DNA of 64,000 bases from NCBI RefSeq assembly GCF_036199905.1, contig NZ_CP108109.1, positions 1,240,001-1,304,000 of the forward strand, given 5' to 3'. Source of the stretch: Streptomyces sp. NBC_00223 (lineage in GTDB: Bacteria; Actinomycetota; Actinomycetes; Streptomycetales; Streptomycetaceae). Numbering within the stretch: position 1 is the stretch's first letter; each line of letters begins with the position of its first letter. The translations under genes were made by a program, and so were the position numbers. This document shows positions 1 to 9,198 of the stretch, in pieces. The notes under the pieces are model-generated. The model searched no databases and was not told the DNA's origin. It was given only the letters and a program-made list of their open reading frames with translations.

Positions 1-97
1 GCGTTCGGTTCCAACCCAGGGGCCCGCCGCCCCTCCGACGGGTGGTCAGCCCGTGCGACGCCGCAGGCCGTCCCCCGTGGTGCGCTCGCGCGGAACG

Positions 98-829
98 CTA
101 TCCGTAGAGGGCGTCGATCCAGTGCTGCCACTCCCCCGAGATACGGGCCGCGTCCGCGCCGGGCTCGAAGTCGTGGACGCTGACGCCGACGGTCGCGCCG
201 AAGTGGTTGCGGCCGAAGACCCGGTACATCGCGTCGCCGGTGCGCAGTCCCAGGAAGTACGCGTTCCGGTAGTCGAGCACCGCCGCCACCGGACCGTCGG
301 CGCCGGGCGGTGTGGCCCGTACGGTCTCCCCCTGGACCGCTGTGTCCGCGATCCCCAGGGCCCGTACGGCGACGTCGAACGCGTCGGCCGCGCCTGAGGC
401 CACCGGGCCGTTCGCCCCCGCGAAGACCGCGGGCCGTCCGGCGAAGTGCCGCAGATACTCCCGCAGGGTGTGCAGATAGAAGTCGGTGTGCTTGTCGGCG
501 CCGTCGTACTGGTTCTCCCAGTCGTCGACGAAGATCCCGCTGTGCACGTAGCGCACCCAGGAGCCGCCGCCCGCGCGGGGCTCGATGAGGTGGTCGAGCT
601 GGTTGAAGGTCTGCCGCGGTACGTCCTCGGGGTCTTCGGTACGGGCGATGAGGCGGTGCGGCGGGTCCCAGGCGGTGACGGTCCCGCCGAAGGGCGCGGC
701 GCCGCCTTCCTTGGGCTCGTACTCCATCGGCCACAGCCAGCCGGCCGTACCGGTGGTGACGGCCTCCCAGACCTCGTCGGGGCCGGCGTCGACCTCGAAC
801 TCCCGGACGATCTCGAACCGTTCAGACAC
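98..829 (-). CDS. SRPBCC (AHSA1-like) domain protein
   Basis: A 243-residue soluble protein of the START/SRPBCC superfamily, which forms a hydrophobic ligand cavity; the ligand cannot be read from sequence. The first strand (FEIVREFEVDAGPDEVW) and the block TVTAWDPPHRLIART near residue 50 are typical of AHSA1-like members. The GTG start at 829 lies inside the end of the upstream reductase gene (8-bp overlap), so the two are probably translationally coupled. It is the last gene of an ArsR-reductase-SRPBCC operon. ArsR plus SRPBCC pairs are common in actinobacteria, with the regulator probably controlling the operon (inference). Confidence 0.88.
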   Translation of the reverse strand: MSERFEIVREFEVDAGPDEVWEAVTTGTAGWLWPMEYEPKEGGAAPFGGTVTAWDPPHRLIARTEDPEDVPRQTFNQLDHLIEPRAGGGSWVRYVHSGIFVDDWENQYDGADKHTDFYLHTLREYLRHFAGRPAVFAGANGPVASGAADAFDVAVRALGIADTAVQGETVRATPPGADGPVAAVLDYRNAYFLGLRTGDAMYRVFGRNHFGATVGVSVHDFEPGADAARISGEWQHWIDALYG

Positions 830-1388
830 GCTGCTCGCCCCCGCTCCGCGGCGCCGGGGCGTAGACCACGTGGTGGACGCCCGAGGGGAACAGCTCTGAC
901 TTCACGACGGTCAGCGGGATCTCGGCCAGTCCCTCCTGGAAGAGGCGCTTGCCGCGGCCGACGACGACCGGGTCGATCAGCAGGTCGACCTCGTCCACCA
1001 GGCCCTGGCCGAGCAGCCACTGCACGAGGGTGGCGCTGCCCATCACGGTGATGTCCCCGCCGTCCCGCCGCTTGAGTGCGGTGATCGCGGCGGCCGGGTC
1101 GTCGGCGATGACGGTGGAGTTGTTCCAGTCGGCCTTCTCCAGAGTGGTGGAGACGACGTACTTCGCGATGCCGTTCATATGGTCGGCGCCGGGCTCGTCG
1201 GCCATCGCGGGCCAGGCGGCGGCGAAGCCCTCGTAGGTCGTACGGCCGAGCAGCAGCGCGTCGGACGCGGCCATCTGGGCGGAGACCGTACGGGACATGT
1301 CCTCGTCGAAATACGGGCCGTGCCATTCGTTCGGCGCTTCCATCACGCCGTCGGCGGTCAGGAACTCGGTGACGATCAGCTTTCTCAT
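822..1388 (-). CDS. Dihydrofolate reductase-like (RibD C-terminal domain) protein
   Basis: A 188-residue protein of the RibD_C/DHFR-like family: N-terminal MRKLIVTEFLTADGVMEAP, the ALLLGRTTYEGFAAAWP segment near residue 45, and GDITVMGSATLVQWLL near residue 110, where the nucleotide-binding loop sits. Such stand-alone proteins presumably bind NADPH, but their substrate is generally unknown and they are not the housekeeping DHFR. The ATG at 1388 overlaps the stop of the ArsR-like gene (ATGA), supporting co-transcription and this start rather than longer readings. Confidence 0.88.
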   Translation of the reverse strand: MRKLIVTEFLTADGVMEAPNEWHGPYFDEDMSRTVSAQMAASDALLLGRTTYEGFAAAWPAMADEPGADHMNGIAKYVVSTTLEKADWNNSTVIADDPAAAITALKRRDGGDITVMGSATLVQWLLGQGLVDEVDLLIDPVVVGRGKRLFQEGLAEIPLTVVKSELFPSGVHHVVYAPAPRSGGEQRV

Positions 1389-2125
1389 GACGTTCTCTCG
1401 ATCTCCTCGGGCTCGCGTTCCTGGTGTTCGCGTTCCTGGTGTTCGTGTTCCTGGTGTTCGCGTTCCTGGTGCTCGCGTTCGCCGGCTTCTCGGTCCTTGA
1501 CTTCTCGGTCCTTGGCCGCGGCGACCACCAGGGCGTCCGGCGCGGCCTTCACGGTCGGGTGAAGGGCGACGACGACCCGGTGCGGACGGCCGCTCTCGGC
1601 GTCCGGGTCGTGGTACCGGGCGATCAGCGCGCTCACGCCGAGTGCCAGCTCCTCCACGAACGCGGCGCGTTCGGCCGCCGAGGCGAAGCGCACCTCGCCG
1701 TCGAGCGCGAAGGTGGCGACGGGCCGGCGGGCCCGGTCCGCGCCGGTGATCAGCGTGCCGACGTCCCGGACCAGCCGGGCCGCGACGGACAGCAGCCAGC
1801 GGGCGGACAGCTGGTCGCGGAACCGGGCAGGGTCGGGCTGCACGGCCGCGAGCGCGGTCGGCGAGATGACGTACGAGGCCGCGGTCGCGCGCATCAGCCG
1901 CTCGGTGACATTGCCCTTGCGGCGCTCCCCCGAGAGCTCGACCAGGCCGTGCTTCTCCAGTGCGCGCAGGTGGTAGTTCACCTTCTGCCGGGGCAGGCCG
2001 ACCCGGGCGGCCAGCATCGTCGCCGAGGCCGGGCCCGCGGCCAGCTCCGCCAGCAGCCTGGCCCGTATCGGGTCCAGTGAGGCCGCTGCCGCGTCGGCAT
2101 CCTCGATCACGCTCACGTCCAACAT
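1385..2125 (-). CDS. ArsR-type winged-helix transcriptional regulator with repetitive charged tail
   Basis: A 246-residue DNA-binding regulator. A winged helix occupies about residues 15-90 (LDPIRARLLAELA, then LPRQKVNYHLRALEKHGLVE, the recognition helix region). I see no Cys metal-binding pair, so metal sensing is unlikely. A second domain (about 110-200) has no clear assignment. The last roughly 40 residues are low-complexity charged Glu/His/Gln/Arg repeats encoded by 15-bp tandem DNA repeats, an unusual tail that may vary between strains. First gene of the operon; probably autoregulatory. The start at 2125 gives the normal ArsR N-terminus. Confidence 0.88.
   Translation of the reverse strand: MLDVSVIEDADAAAASLDPIRARLLAELAAGPASATMLAARVGLPRQKVNYHLRALEKHGLVELSGERRKGNVTERLMRATAASYVISPTALAAVQPDPARFRDQLSARWLLSVAARLVRDVGTLITGADRARRPVATFALDGEVRFASAAERAAFVEELALGVSALIARYHDPDAESGRPHRVVVALHPTVKAAPDALVVAAAKDREVKDREAGEREHQEREHQEHEHQEREHQEREPEEIERTS
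1411..1516. repeat. 15-bp tandem repeats inside the ArsR-like gene tail
   Basis: Between 1411 and 1480 a 15-bp unit (gttcgcgttcctggt and one-base variants) recurs about 4.5 times, encoding repeats of E-H-Q-E-R on the minus strand. A second 15-bp unit (ttctcggtccttgac) follows twice at about 1487-1516, encoding K-D-R-E-V. Because the unit is a multiple of three, copy changes would keep the reading frame. Confidence 0.9.
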
Positions 2126-2142
2126 GACTCCACGGTCCCACC

Positions 2143-2168
2143 GAACACTTTTCTTGTCCAGAACATTC
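2143..2168. promoter_or_regulatory. Direct repeat upstream of the ArsR-like gene
   Basis: GAACACTT (2143-2150) and GAACATTC (2161-2168) lie 18 bp apart, just upstream of the regulator start at 2125. They are candidate half-sites for the regulator itself, by position only. Confidence 0.3.
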
Positions 2169-2404
2169 ACCTTGTCGGCGCAACGACCACTCCGGGCGCC
2201 CACCAGCCCGGGCCGCCCATCGCCCGACCTCCGTCGCCCAACCACCCGCCGCCCAGGTCGCGTGCCCGGGGCCGCCCGGCGAGGGCTGGGGCAGCGTGTT
2301 CGTGCGACCCGTGGGGGCCGGGCTCAGGCAGGCGTGATATCTACCTGTCGGGGGGCAGTCTTGGCACGGCCCTGCGGAGCAGCAGCCGACGAAGGGGTCG
2401 CCAC

Positions 2405-3391
2405 ATGCCATTGATCCGCCGCCGTACCGCCGCGAGACCGTCGAGGCGGGGGCGGAGCACGACGCCTCGGGTGGATCCCGCCTACGGCGACCCCGGGTTG
2501 GCCGAGGTCCGCGCAGCCGCCGCGGCGGGCCGCTGGCCGGAGGTCCGCGCCCACCTCACCGCCGCCGCCGAGAGCGGCGAAGGCGAGCAACTGACCTGGC
2601 TCGCCGAGGGCGTGATGCTCACCGCCGGCGCCGAGCTGTGGCTCCCGGACGCGGTCGCCGCGGAACCGGACTCGCCGCTGCCGCTGCTGCTCACCGGCGC
2701 CCGGCACATCGAGTGGGCCTGGGAGGCCCGCACCCGCAAGATGGCCAAGTACGTCTCGGAGGAACAGTTCAGAACCTTCCACGCCCGGTTGCGGATCGCC
2801 GAGGAGCAGTTGTACGAGGTCGCCGAGCGCGCCCCTGACTGGGCCGCTCCCTGGTACTTCCTGCAGATCACCGCACGCGGCCTCCAGGTCGGACAGCAGG
2901 CCGCCGCCCGCAGGTTCGAGGCCGCGGTGCGCCGCCGACCCGGTCATCTGGCCGCCCACCGCCAGCAGTTGCAGCAGCTGTGCCGCAAGTGGGGCGGCTC
3001 GCACGAGGCCATGCACGCCTTCGCCCGCGCCTCGATGCTCGCCGCGCCCGAGGGCAGCCCGCTCGGCGAACTCGTCGCCGTCGCGCACCTGGAGCAGTGG
3101 CTGGACGAGGAGGACGACAACCCGGGTTATCTGCGGCACTCCTCGGTGGTCCTGTCGCTGTACGAGGCCGCCGAGCGCTCGGTGCACCACCCGGACTACG
3201 TGCGGCACCGTGACTGGACGCGCGGTTTCAACACGTTCGCGATGGCCTTCGCCCAGGCCGGGGAGGCCGACGCGGCGGCGGATCTGTTCCGCGTACTGGA
3301 CGGCCGGGTCACCGAGTTCCCGTGGATGTACCTCGACGGCCAGGACCCGACCGCGCCCTTCGGTTCCTTGCGGGCGCGCGTCAAGGGGTAA
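2405..3391 (+). CDS. TPR-like helical protein upstream of HSP90
   Basis: A 328-residue soluble, helix-rich protein with an Arg-rich N-terminus. The body is made of helical hairpins of TPR type (LAEVRAAAAAGRWPEVRAHL; ARRFEAAVRRRPGHLAAHRQ; FNTFAMAFAQAGEADAAADL). It may belong to the DUF4034-type TPR-like proteins, but I am not certain. An AAGGGG ribosome site precedes the ATG at 2405. It lies 110 bp before the HSP90 gene in the same direction, and a third TPR gene follows that, so a shared chaperone-related role is plausible (inference). Confidence 0.85.
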   Translation: MPLIRRRTAARPSRRGRSTTPRVDPAYGDPGLAEVRAAAAAGRWPEVRAHLTAAAESGEGEQLTWLAEGVMLTAGAELWLPDAVAAEPDSPLPLLLTGARHIEWAWEARTRKMAKYVSEEQFRTFHARLRIAEEQLYEVAERAPDWAAPWYFLQITARGLQVGQQAAARRFEAAVRRRPGHLAAHRQQLQQLCRKWGGSHEAMHAFARASMLAAPEGSPLGELVAVAHLEQWLDEEDDNPGYLRHSSVVLSLYEAAERSVHHPDYVRHRDWTRGFNTFAMAFAQAGEADAAADLFRVLDGRVTEFPWMYLDGQDPTAPFGSLRARVKG

Positions 3392-3501
3392 CGTCCCTTC
3401 TTCGCACACGAGTTCCCCCACCTCCCGTTTTCCGCCCCGCCCCTCCCCCGCAACCGCTCCCGAGCCGAGCCATCCCCGAGCCGACCGAGAAAGCCGCACC
3501 G

Positions 3502-5343
3502 GTGTCAGACGCACAGACAACGCACACATTCCAGGTCGACCTGCGCGGGCTGGTCGACCTGCTCTCGCATCACCTCTACTCAAGTCCCCGGGTCTATCTG
3601 CGCGAGTTGCTGCAGAACGCGGTGGACGCGATCACCGCCCGCCAGGCGCTCGGAGTGGACGCGCCCGCCCGGATCACCGTGCACGCGGGCACCGACGCGC
3701 TGACCGTCACCGACACCGGCATCGGGCTGACCGAGGCGGATGTGCACCGCTTCCTCGCCACGATCGGCCGCAGTTCCAAGCGCGGCGCCGACGGCGGTCT
3801 GGACGGCGACGGACTGGCCTCCGCGCGCGGCGACTTCATCGGTCAGTTCGGCATCGGGCTGCTGGCCTGCTTCGTGGTGGCCGACGAGATCACCGTGCTG
3901 ACCAGGTCGGCCGCCGACCCGGACGCGCCCGCCGTGGAGTGGCGCGGCAGTTCCGACGGCCGCTACGCGATCCGTACGCTGCCGGCCTCCGCCGTCCCCG
4001 AGCCCGGCACGACCGTCACCCTCGTACCGCGCGCGGACGGCGCCGAGTGGACCCGCCCCGAGCAGGTCGTCGCGCTCGCCCGGCACTACGGGGGCCTTTT
4101 GCGGCACCCGGTCACCGTCACCGACGAGCGCGGCGGCGTCACCCGGATCAACGAGACGCCCGCGCCCTGGGAGGTGCGGTACGGCTCGCCGCTCGCCCGC
4201 CGGGAGGCGCTGGTCGAGCACTGCCGCAGGACCTTCGACTTCACCCCGCTGGACACCATCGAACTCGACCTGCCGCTCGTGGGGTTGCGCGGGGTCGCGT
4301 ACGTACTGCCCACGTCCGTGCACCCGTCGCGGCAGGCCGGGCACCGGGTGCACCTCAAGGGCATGCTGCTGTCGGACCAGGCGCACGAACTCCTGCCGGA
4401 GTGGGCGTTCTTCGTGCGCGTCGTGGTGGACGCGGACAGTCTGCGGCCGACCGCCTCGCGTGAGGCGCTGTACGAGGACGAGACGCTCGGCGCGATCCGG
4501 GACGCGCTCGGCGCCCGGATCCGCGACTGGCTGACCGCCCTGTCCGCCAGCGACCCGGCGCTGCTGCACCAGTTCATCGCCGTCCACCATCTCGCGGTGA
4601 AGGCGCTGGCCCGCTACGACGACGAGTTGCTGCGGCTGCTGCTGCCCTGGCTGCCGTTCGAGACGACCGACGGTCAGGTCACGCTGGACGAGTTCGCCCG
4701 CGCGCACCCGGTGCTGCTGGTCACGCAGACCGTCGAGGAGTTCCGGCAGGTGGCGCCGATCGCGGCCGCGGCCGGACTCGGCGTGGTCAACGGCGGCTAC
4801 GCGTACGACCGGGACCTGGTGCACCGCATGCCGGAGGTCCGGCCGGGCTGTTCGGTGGTGGACCTCGATCCGGGGACGGTCACCGCGCACCTGGACACGG
4901 TGGACCCGGCCGCGGAACTGGCGGCGGCGGCCTTCCTGCACACCGCGCGGGAGGTGATCGGCCAGTTCGACTGCGACGTGGTGCTGCGCAGCTTCCACCC
5001 GGTCAGCGCGCCCTCCCTGCTGCTCGACAACCGCGAGGCCAGGCACGAGCGGACCCGTACCGAACTCGCGGGCCGGGCCGACGGGTTGTGGGCCGACATC
5101 CTCGGCTCGCTGCGTTCCGAGGCGCCCCGGGCGCAGTTGGTGCTCAACCATCTCAACCCGCTGGTACGGCGGGCGGCCACGATCACCGAGCGGGGTCTCG
5201 CGGTGACGGCGGTCGAAGCGCTGTACGGCCAGGCTCTGTTGCTGACCCGCCGCCCGCTGCGGTCCTCGGAGAGCGCGCTGCTGAACCGGGCGTTCATCGG
5301 GCTGCTCGACCACGCGATGCACGATGTCCGGGAGGAGTCGTGA
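3502..5343 (+). CDS. HSP90-family (GHKL ATPase) protein
   Basis: A 613-residue HSP90-like protein. The N-terminal GHKL ATP site is present: ELLQNAVDA (Glu35 catalytic, Asn39), DTGIGL (Asp71 binds adenine), IGRSSKR (lid) and FIGQFGIGLLACFVVADEI. The middle domain contains DSLRPTASREALYED, the analogue of the HtpG DxLPLNxSRE segment with Pro-Leu altered. It is slightly short for HtpG and divergent in the canonical NASDA motif (NAVDA). The GTG start at 3502 gives the expected FQVDLRGL start; longer in-frame readings run into the preceding gene. The stop overlaps the start of the following TPR gene, so they are coupled. Confidence 0.92.
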   Translation: MSDAQTTHTFQVDLRGLVDLLSHHLYSSPRVYLRELLQNAVDAITARQALGVDAPARITVHAGTDALTVTDTGIGLTEADVHRFLATIGRSSKRGADGGLDGDGLASARGDFIGQFGIGLLACFVVADEITVLTRSAADPDAPAVEWRGSSDGRYAIRTLPASAVPEPGTTVTLVPRADGAEWTRPEQVVALARHYGGLLRHPVTVTDERGGVTRINETPAPWEVRYGSPLARREALVEHCRRTFDFTPLDTIELDLPLVGLRGVAYVLPTSVHPSRQAGHRVHLKGMLLSDQAHELLPEWAFFVRVVVDADSLRPTASREALYEDETLGAIRDALGARIRDWLTALSASDPALLHQFIAVHHLAVKALARYDDELLRLLLPWLPFETTDGQVTLDEFARAHPVLLVTQTVEEFRQVAPIAAAAGLGVVNGGYAYDRDLVHRMPEVRPGCSVVDLDPGTVTAHLDTVDPAAELAAAAFLHTAREVIGQFDCDVVLRSFHPVSAPSLLLDNREARHERTRTELAGRADGLWADILGSLRSEAPRAQLVLNHLNPLVRRAATITERGLAVTAVEALYGQALLLTRRPLRSSESALLNRAFIGLLDHAMHDVREES

Positions 5344-8261
5344 CGGACACCCCGGACGAGGTCTTCGCGGCGCTGCGCGAGAACAACGAGCGCCCCTACG
5401 GCCGGCAGCGGACCGTACGCGCGGAGGAACTGGTCGAGGCAGCCGAGCAGTTCGACGACAAGGGCGCGCTGGTGACGGCGCTGTTCGAGCTGATGTCGGC
5501 GTACACGTACTCCGGTGAGGAGCGGAAGTCGCCGGTGGTCTTCGCCCGCATCGTGCGGATGTGGGACACCGGGCCGGACGACTTCAGCGAGTGGGAGGAG
5601 CACCAGCTCTACTGGCGCTTCAAGTGGGTGGCGAACGCGCTGGTGCAGGTGCCCGAGGTGCCGCTGGCGGCGATCGAGCGGTGGGCGGGAGAGATGCGCG
5701 ACCGGTACCGCGCGGCCGGTCACGGCATGCAACCGGTCTACGCGGTACGGCACTTCGTCGCCCAGCACACCGGTGAGGGCGCCGACGCGGCATACGACCT
5801 GTGGGTGACCCGGCCGCGTACCGACCTGAGCGACTGCGAGGCGTGCGAGACCCGGGAGCGGGCACTGCACCATGTGGCGGCGGGCGACGACGTGCGGGCG
5901 CTGGCGGAGTGGGAGCCGGTGCTCGACGGCGCGCAGACCTGCATGGAGGAGCCGTACGTCAGCATGGCGTACGCGCTGCTGCCGCTGCTGCGGGCGGGCC
6001 GGAGCGACGAGGCGCGCTCGTACCACCTCGTGGGCTACCGCTTCGCGCGCGGCAAGCCGGACATGACCGAAGCGGTGGGCAGGCACCTGGAGTTCTGCGC
6101 GCTGTCCCGCAACGAGGGCCGCGGGCTCGAGGTGCTGGCGGAGAACCGGGCGATGTTCGAGGTCACCGGTTCGCCGCTGGACCGGCTGGGCTTTCTGACC
6201 GGCGTGGAGATCCTGCTCGCCCGGCTGGCCGAGCAGGGGCACGGGGCTCTGGCCGTGGCGGGCCCGCCGGGACGTACCTGGACGGTGGACGCACTGCGCG
6301 GCCGTGTGCGGGACGAGGCGTCGGCTCTCGCGGCGGCCTTCGACACGCGCAACGGGACCTCGGCCGTGAGCGAGCGGCGGCGTGAGCGGCTGGCCCAACG
6401 GCCCTTGCTGAACGAGCCGTTGGCGCTGGGCATCCGGGCGGCGCTGCCGTCGCCGGTCCGCCCGCCGGACGCCGAACCCGTCACAGAGACGGGGTCGGAC
6501 GCCGGGGCCGAGGACTTCGCCGGACTGGTGCTGCGGGCACGGGAGTTGACGGCCATCGGGCGGCCGGACGCGGACGCGCTGTGGGACCGCATCCGCGCGC
6601 TCACCGCCGCCGAGGACCACCGGCACGACGGTACGGTCGGCCCGGAGGCCGTGCTGCGGGCCGAACTCGCCGAGCGGGACGCCTTCGACGGCTTCGACCG
6701 CGAGGAGTGGGCACGGGCCCGCGAGGTGATGTTGGAGGCCGCCGCGCTGTACGAGGAGGGCGGGCAGCGCGGGCGGGCCGCCGCCGCGCGGGCCAGGGCG
6801 GCGACCGCGCTGGTCGCCGCGAGCGAACGCGACCCGGCGGTGGACTCCTCGTCCGCGCGGAACGAACTCGACGCCGAAATGCGGCTGGCCACGGAGCTGT
6901 TGGGGACCGCCGGCGGCATCGAGGACGACCGCTATCTGGCCGTGCTCCAGTGCGACGCGATGGTGACCCGGCACGCGCTGGTCGACGAGCTGCCCGAGCC
7001 GTCGGCGGCCGTGCGGGACGCCTTCGACGCCTCCGTGGCCACGCTGCTGCGCGAGTCGGACCGGCTGGGCTCGCTGCCGCGCGCCTCCGCGGCCCGGCAG
7101 TACGCCGCCGATGTGGCCGCGCGCACCGGGCGGTTCGAGGCGGCGACCGAGGAACTGACCGCGGCGCTCGACCTGGTGGAGCGGGCCGGGCACCCGTGGC
7201 GCGCTCCGCGGCCGCTGGCGCTGCTCGCCCAGATCAAGGTGCAGAGCGGCCACGCGGACGAGGCGGTGCCGCTGATCCACCAGGCGCTGGCGGCCGCCGC
7301 GCGCTGGCCGGACGCGTCGCTGTCGCTCGGCCCCTTCCACGCGCTGCTCGGCCACGCCTGCGCGCACTCCGGTGACGCGGCGGGCGCGGTACGGCACCTG
7401 TCCGAGGCCGCGGACCGGCTGGACCGGGACGGCAGCGACGAGCACGCGGCGCAGGTCCGCCTGGAACTCGCCGATCTGCTGTCCGGGCAGGGGCGGCAGG
7501 CCGACGCGGTGGCCGTGCTGGAGTCGATCGTGCTCGGCGAGACCGGCAAGCTCGACCCGCGGCTCGTCGCCCAGATCCAGCTCAACCTCGCCCGGGGACT
7601 TGTCGGGCTCGGCGAACTGCGGGCAGCCGCCGAGGAGTTCCTGCGGCTGGCCGACGTGGTCGAGCAGTGGGACGACGACCGGTACACGCACACCCTCGTG
7701 GCGTGCGAGGCGGCGGTCGCACTGGCCAACGCCGGCCGCTGGGACGCCGCGCACACCGCGTACCGGCGGGCCGTCGCCTCGCACGAGCGTGCCGCGCGGC
7801 CCGCTCCGGTGGCGAGCATGATGCGGGAGTTCGCCCGGCTCACCATGGCCGAGCGGGAGGCCGAGGGGCTGCCCGACGCGCTGGGGCACCTGGCGGAGGC
7901 GGAGGCGCTGTGCGCCCAAGTCCCGCCGGACGTCGAGGACTTCGTGCACTGGTACCAGCGCGGCGCGGTCCACTACCAGCGCTCCCGCGCGTACGCGGCG
8001 GCGCAGGAGTACGACAACGCCCTCGCGGAGATGGAACAGGCCATCGCCGTCTACGACACGGGCGGCCGGCCCGGCGAGGAGCCCCGCGCCGAGGCGGTGC
8101 GGATCGCGGCGCTCATCGAGGGCAACGCCCTCGGTGACGTCGCCGCGGCGACCGCCCGCCTCACCGCGTCGATCACCCGCTGCGAGGCCGCCGGTTTCCC
8201 CGAGGCGGCCGCGGCGCTGGCCTCGGTCCGCGCGACCCTCGCCGCTCCCCGCCCCTCCTGA
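5340..8261 (+). CDS. Large tetratricopeptide-repeat protein coupled to HSP90
   Basis: A 973-residue cytoplasmic protein made almost entirely of TPR-like helical pairs, for example AAEELTAALDLVERAGHPW, DEAVPLIHQALAAAARW, AAVRHLSEAADRLDRDG and AHTAYRRAVASHERA in the C-terminal half. No catalytic motif is visible. The GTG start at 5340 overlaps the HSP90 stop (GTGA), so the two are made together. Eukaryotic HSP90 works with TPR co-chaperones, and this arrangement suggests a bacterial client-adaptor pair (inference). It lacks a transmembrane segment or signal peptide. Confidence 0.9.
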   Translation: MTDTPDEVFAALRENNERPYGRQRTVRAEELVEAAEQFDDKGALVTALFELMSAYTYSGEERKSPVVFARIVRMWDTGPDDFSEWEEHQLYWRFKWVANALVQVPEVPLAAIERWAGEMRDRYRAAGHGMQPVYAVRHFVAQHTGEGADAAYDLWVTRPRTDLSDCEACETRERALHHVAAGDDVRALAEWEPVLDGAQTCMEEPYVSMAYALLPLLRAGRSDEARSYHLVGYRFARGKPDMTEAVGRHLEFCALSRNEGRGLEVLAENRAMFEVTGSPLDRLGFLTGVEILLARLAEQGHGALAVAGPPGRTWTVDALRGRVRDEASALAAAFDTRNGTSAVSERRRERLAQRPLLNEPLALGIRAALPSPVRPPDAEPVTETGSDAGAEDFAGLVLRARELTAIGRPDADALWDRIRALTAAEDHRHDGTVGPEAVLRAELAERDAFDGFDREEWARAREVMLEAAALYEEGGQRGRAAAARARAATALVAASERDPAVDSSSARNELDAEMRLATELLGTAGGIEDDRYLAVLQCDAMVTRHALVDELPEPSAAVRDAFDASVATLLRESDRLGSLPRASAARQYAADVAARTGRFEAATEELTAALDLVERAGHPWRAPRPLALLAQIKVQSGHADEAVPLIHQALAAAARWPDASLSLGPFHALLGHACAHSGDAAGAVRHLSEAADRLDRDGSDEHAAQVRLELADLLSGQGRQADAVAVLESIVLGETGKLDPRLVAQIQLNLARGLVGLGELRAAAEEFLRLADVVEQWDDDRYTHTLVACEAAVALANAGRWDAAHTAYRRAVASHERAARPAPVASMMREFARLTMAEREAEGLPDALGHLAEAEALCAQVPPDVEDFVHWYQRGAVHYQRSRAYAAAQEYDNALAEMEQAIAVYDTGGRPGEEPRAEAVRIAALIEGNALGDVAAATARLTASITRCEAAGFPEAAAALASVRATLAAPRPS

Positions 8262-8315
8262 CCCGCGCTCGGCCCGCTCGCCCTCCCGGCGGGCGGGCCG
8301 CCGGCCGCGGCGCGG

Positions 8316-9059
8316 CTATTCGGAGGCGGCGGCCGGGGAGCCGTACTCGCGCAGCGCCCAGGCCACGACCTCCTCCAAGTGGGCGTGGTGCGCGCCCTTC
8401 CAGTAGACCCGCTCACACGCGGTGCACCGCGCGAACACGTCGTACGACGCGCGCGTGCCGTCCCGCAGCCGGTCGCGTACCGAGTCCTTGTCCGCGGCTT
8501 CGAGCCGCCCGTTGCAGGCGACGCACCGCGTCCAGGGCGCGAGGACGGGCGCGAACCGCCCCAGGACGTCGGCGAGTTGCTCCTCGGGCCGGTCGCTGTA
8601 GATGTACGCGCCCGCCCAGATCTCCCGCCGGCGCAGCAGCCCCCGGTCGCGGGTGAGCATCACCCGCCGCTCCTTCGCCGACAGCGCGGCCAGCGCGGGG
8701 TCACCGATGTCCTCGTTCTCGTAGGCCGCGTCGACGCCGAGCAGCCGCAACCGCCGTGCCAGCGTGCCCAGATGCACATCGAGCAGAAAGCGCAGTGGCG
8801 CGCCCGGCACGTCCTGCGGCCGTTCCACCGCGCGCACCTCGACCGCCTCGCCGGCCGCCGGCACATGCGCGAAGGGCACGTCCCGCCCGTCCACGGCCAG
8901 TTGCCCCACTTCGGTGAGCGGGATGCCCAGCGACTCCACGACGTGCCCGAGGGACGACGTGCCGTCGACGGCCACGTCCGTCACCTCGCCGCGCCGGTCC
9001 GCGGCCACGAACAGCCGTAGTCCGGCCGGAATTCTGACGGTGATGTGCGCGCGTTTCAC
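8316..9059 (-). CDS. Mut7-C PIN-like RNase domain protein with N-terminal ThiS/MoaD-like domain
   Basis: A 247-residue protein with two parts. Residues 1-85 look like a ubiquitin/MoaD-type fold (ITVRIPAGLRLFV, DVAVDGTSSLGHVVESLG). From about residue 90 comes the Mut7-C domain: LRFLLDVHLGTLARRLRLLG with an acidic Asp, then LTRDRGLLRR, and a zinc ribbon formed by CVACNGRL and CTACERVYW. Mut7-C is predicted to be a PIN-type ribonuclease; RNA targets are unknown. It converges on the TPR gene, and it stands alone. Confidence 0.92.
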   Translation of the reverse strand: MKRAHITVRIPAGLRLFVAADRRGEVTDVAVDGTSSLGHVVESLGIPLTEVGQLAVDGRDVPFAHVPAAGEAVEVRAVERPQDVPGAPLRFLLDVHLGTLARRLRLLGVDAAYENEDIGDPALAALSAKERRVMLTRDRGLLRRREIWAGAYIYSDRPEEQLADVLGRFAPVLAPWTRCVACNGRLEAADKDSVRDRLRDGTRASYDVFARCTACERVYWKGAHHAHLEEVVAWALREYGSPAAASE

Positions 9060-9198
9060 CGGCCCAGCATCCCATCCGGCCGGGCGCGGGGACCACGCGG
9101 TTTCAGCGGGCCGGCGCGCGCCCGGCGCCGAGGACTTCGCCGACGAACGTCCGGCGCCGGGGCCTGCGCCGACGAGCGCGCGGACCGGCGGAACGTCC

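Noticed and set aside
46-2411. Long open frames opposite or beside the real genes (for example 46-1326 and 822-2411 on the minus strand)
   Set aside because: At this GC content stop codons are rare. These frames are Arg/Pro/Ala/Gly-rich, lack motifs and overlap genes with clear domains.
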